Positions 62,941 to 64,000 of a stretch of 64,000 nucleotides of DNA are shown in pieces. The notes under the pieces are model-generated. The model did no database searches. It saw only the letters and a program-made list of their open reading frames with translations, and had not been told where the DNA came from. The number at the start of each line of letters is the position of its first letter. Position 1 is the first letter of the stretch. Position numbers and translations under genes: made by a program. Source of the DNA: Sneathiella litorea (GTDB taxonomy: Bacteria > Pseudomonadota > Alphaproteobacteria > Sneathiellales > Sneathiellaceae); contig NZ_WTUW01000002.1 in the NCBI RefSeq assembly GCF_009882915.1, positions 1,264,006 through 1,328,005 of the forward strand, read 5' to 3'.

Positions 62941-64000
62941 ATGACGACCGCCGCACCAATAGAGAACCTGGGAGCACGTATTTTGGCCGCGCTCCCGGCC
63001 GCTCCCGCTGATTTCCCACCGGACTATGCGCGGTTTTATGTTATCGGCCAGCTTATATATCCGATTGGCTTTCTTGCTCATATCGGATTTTTTATACTGT
63101 TTAATCACCTGGACCTGAAAGTTTTGGCAGCGTTCAACATACTGAGCGTTACTGTATTCGCTTTTGGGATGTGGCAGCATAACAAAGGAAATATGAAAAG
63201 GGCTTACCTGACTTTAATTGAAGTTCCGGTTCATGCCGCTTTGGCGACGGTATATCTCGGTTTGTTCGCCGGATACTGGCTGCATATTTTAATCGTAGTT
63301 TCTATTACCTTGCTGGTACCGTTTATCAGCAGGCCAATCAGAATTGGCGCAGGAATCGTCCTTTCCCTGTTAATGGCATCGATTGCTGTTTATGCCGTCT
63401 TTAATGAGCCGTTGATTCCGGTTTCAAACGAAATTTATGCGTTCTTTCTGACGTCAAATATTCTGGTCATGGCAACGCTTATTATAAGCATCCTGGTCTC
63501 CTTCGATATTGCCGTGATCCGCGCGGAAAAAGCGATGCAGATGGAATTTTCGCGGGCAGAGTCACTTCTGCTCAATATCCTTCCCGCGGAAATCGCCACG
63601 CGGCTCAAGGCACAGGAAGAACCTCTGGCCGATAGCCATGACAATGTCTCGGTCCTGTTCGCTGACCTCGCTGGTTTTACGGACCTGTCGCGCAAAATGT
63701 CTGCTAGCGAACTCGTCAATTTGCTTAATGATCTTTTTTCGCGTTTTGACAAGCTGACAAAGCAGCACGGCGCTGAAAAAATCAAGACCATCGGCGATGC
63801 CTATATGGTGGCGACGGGCTTGAGTAGCAGCCTCGCGGATCACGCTGAGAAAATTGCCGATCTGGCATTGGGAATGCAACAAGCCTTTGGTGAGTTTCGC
63901 CGTGAAAACAATGTCGATTTGAAACTCAGGATTGGGGTCCATTCTGGCGCAGTCATCGCCGGTGTGATTGGTAAACAGAAATTCTCCTATGACCTCTGGG
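62941..64000 (+). CDS. Membrane-bound class III adenylate cyclase, partial (runs off the window)
   Basis: The frame is open from ATG 62941 to the last base, 353 codons, with the 3' end outside the window. The N-terminal part has about six hydrophobic segments (for example ILIVVSITLLVPFISR, IVLSLLMASIAVYAVF). The cyclase domain follows: VSVLFADLAGFTDLSRKM (metal Asp), KIKTIGDAYMVATG (adenine-specifying Lys and second metal Asp), and RIGVHSGAVIAGVIG before FSYDLW, whose Asp fits adenylate rather than guanylate cyclase. It is divergent from the soluble cyclase, with a 139-base shared region. Confidence 0.88.
   Translation, partial: MTTAAPIENLGARILAALPAAPADFPPDYARFYVIGQLIYPIGFLAHIGFFILFNHLDLKVLAAFNILSVTVFAFGMWQHNKGNMKRAYLTLIEVPVHAALATVYLGLFAGYWLHILIVVSITLLVPFISRPIRIGAGIVLSLLMASIAVYAVFNEPLIPVSNEIYAFFLTSNILVMATLIISILVSFDIAVIRAEKAMQMEFSRAESLLLNILPAEIATRLKAQEEPLADSHDNVSVLFADLAGFTDLSRKMSASELVNLLNDLFSRFDKLTKQHGAEKIKTIGDAYMVATGLSSSLADHAEKIADLALGMQQAFGEFRRENNVDLKLRIGVHSGAVIAGVIGKQKFSYDLW

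Noticed and set aside
1-64000. CRISPR array
   Set aside because: No regularly spaced repeats of 20-40 bases were seen; the only short tandem arrays are the 10-base triplets near the integrase.

Overview
The window reads as an accessory region of an alphaproteobacterial chromosome, probably from a marine or soil heterotroph. The evidence is a GTTC-N7-GTTC type SOS box, three complete TRAP transporter operons, CoA-thioester catabolic genes, class III cyclases of the kind common in Alphaproteobacteria, and tRNA-Phe 3' ends used as integration sites. I cannot name the genus.

The frame of the region is set by three direct copies of a tRNA-Phe 3' half (171-232, 46435-46493, 60855-60916). None has a tRNA 5' half, so the intact tRNA gene should lie left of the window. 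The copies delimit two tandem integrated segments. Segment A (about 233-46434) carries an intact tyrosine integrase near its right end (44612-45553). Segment B (about 46494-60854) carries a deleted, frameshifted copy of the same integrase near its right end (about 60020-60383). The core chromosome probably resumes at about 60917 with two divergent class III nucleotide cyclase genes.

Segment A is modular. (1) 236-13083: a decayed IS481-like element next to a decapitated HEPN-like gene, a two-gene unit (DUF6361-like protein plus a PLD-fold protein), an IS relic, then a type III restriction-modification locus with a membrane-anchored third gene between mod and res. The mod gene is frameshifted at an A7 tract. 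(2) 14685-26885: a catabolic operon (nitronate monooxygenase-like, HAPMO-type Baeyer-Villiger monooxygenase, acyl-CoA ligase, thiolase-like, enoyl-CoA hydratase, TRAP transporter, MaoC hydratase) with a divergent LysR gene. (3) 27385-30576: a large GIY-YIG nuclease and a small protein, divergent from a Y-family polymerase, with a LexA-type box in the shared promoter. (4) 31000-41570: an ATP-dependent hydantoinase/oxoprolinase pair, an N-acyl-D-amino-acid deacylase-like amidohydrolase, a second TRAP system, a GlxA-type regulator and a LysR regulator. (5) 42390-46346: a lipoprotein, a 1.7-kb gene-free tract, the integrase and an NAD(P)H oxidoreductase. Three remnants of the 3' end of a DUF2075 helicase gene (14101-14735, about 27120-27240, 30622-30800) lie at the boundaries of modules 2 and 3.

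Segment B holds a thioredoxin-like protein with a permease; a polysaccharide-deacetylase-fold hydrolase with a small CxxC protein and a G3E (CobW) GTPase; a DUF35/thiolase-like/CoA-ligase set with a third TRAP system; a LacI regulator with a near-perfect operator; and an L-asparaginase. Modules 4 and segment B both point to uptake and breakdown of amides or cyclic amides (inference). The most promising candidates for undescribed biology are the mod/membrane protein/res locus with its homopolymer switch, the DUF6361-like/PLD pair, and the SOS-controlled polymerase/GIY-YIG nuclease cassette.
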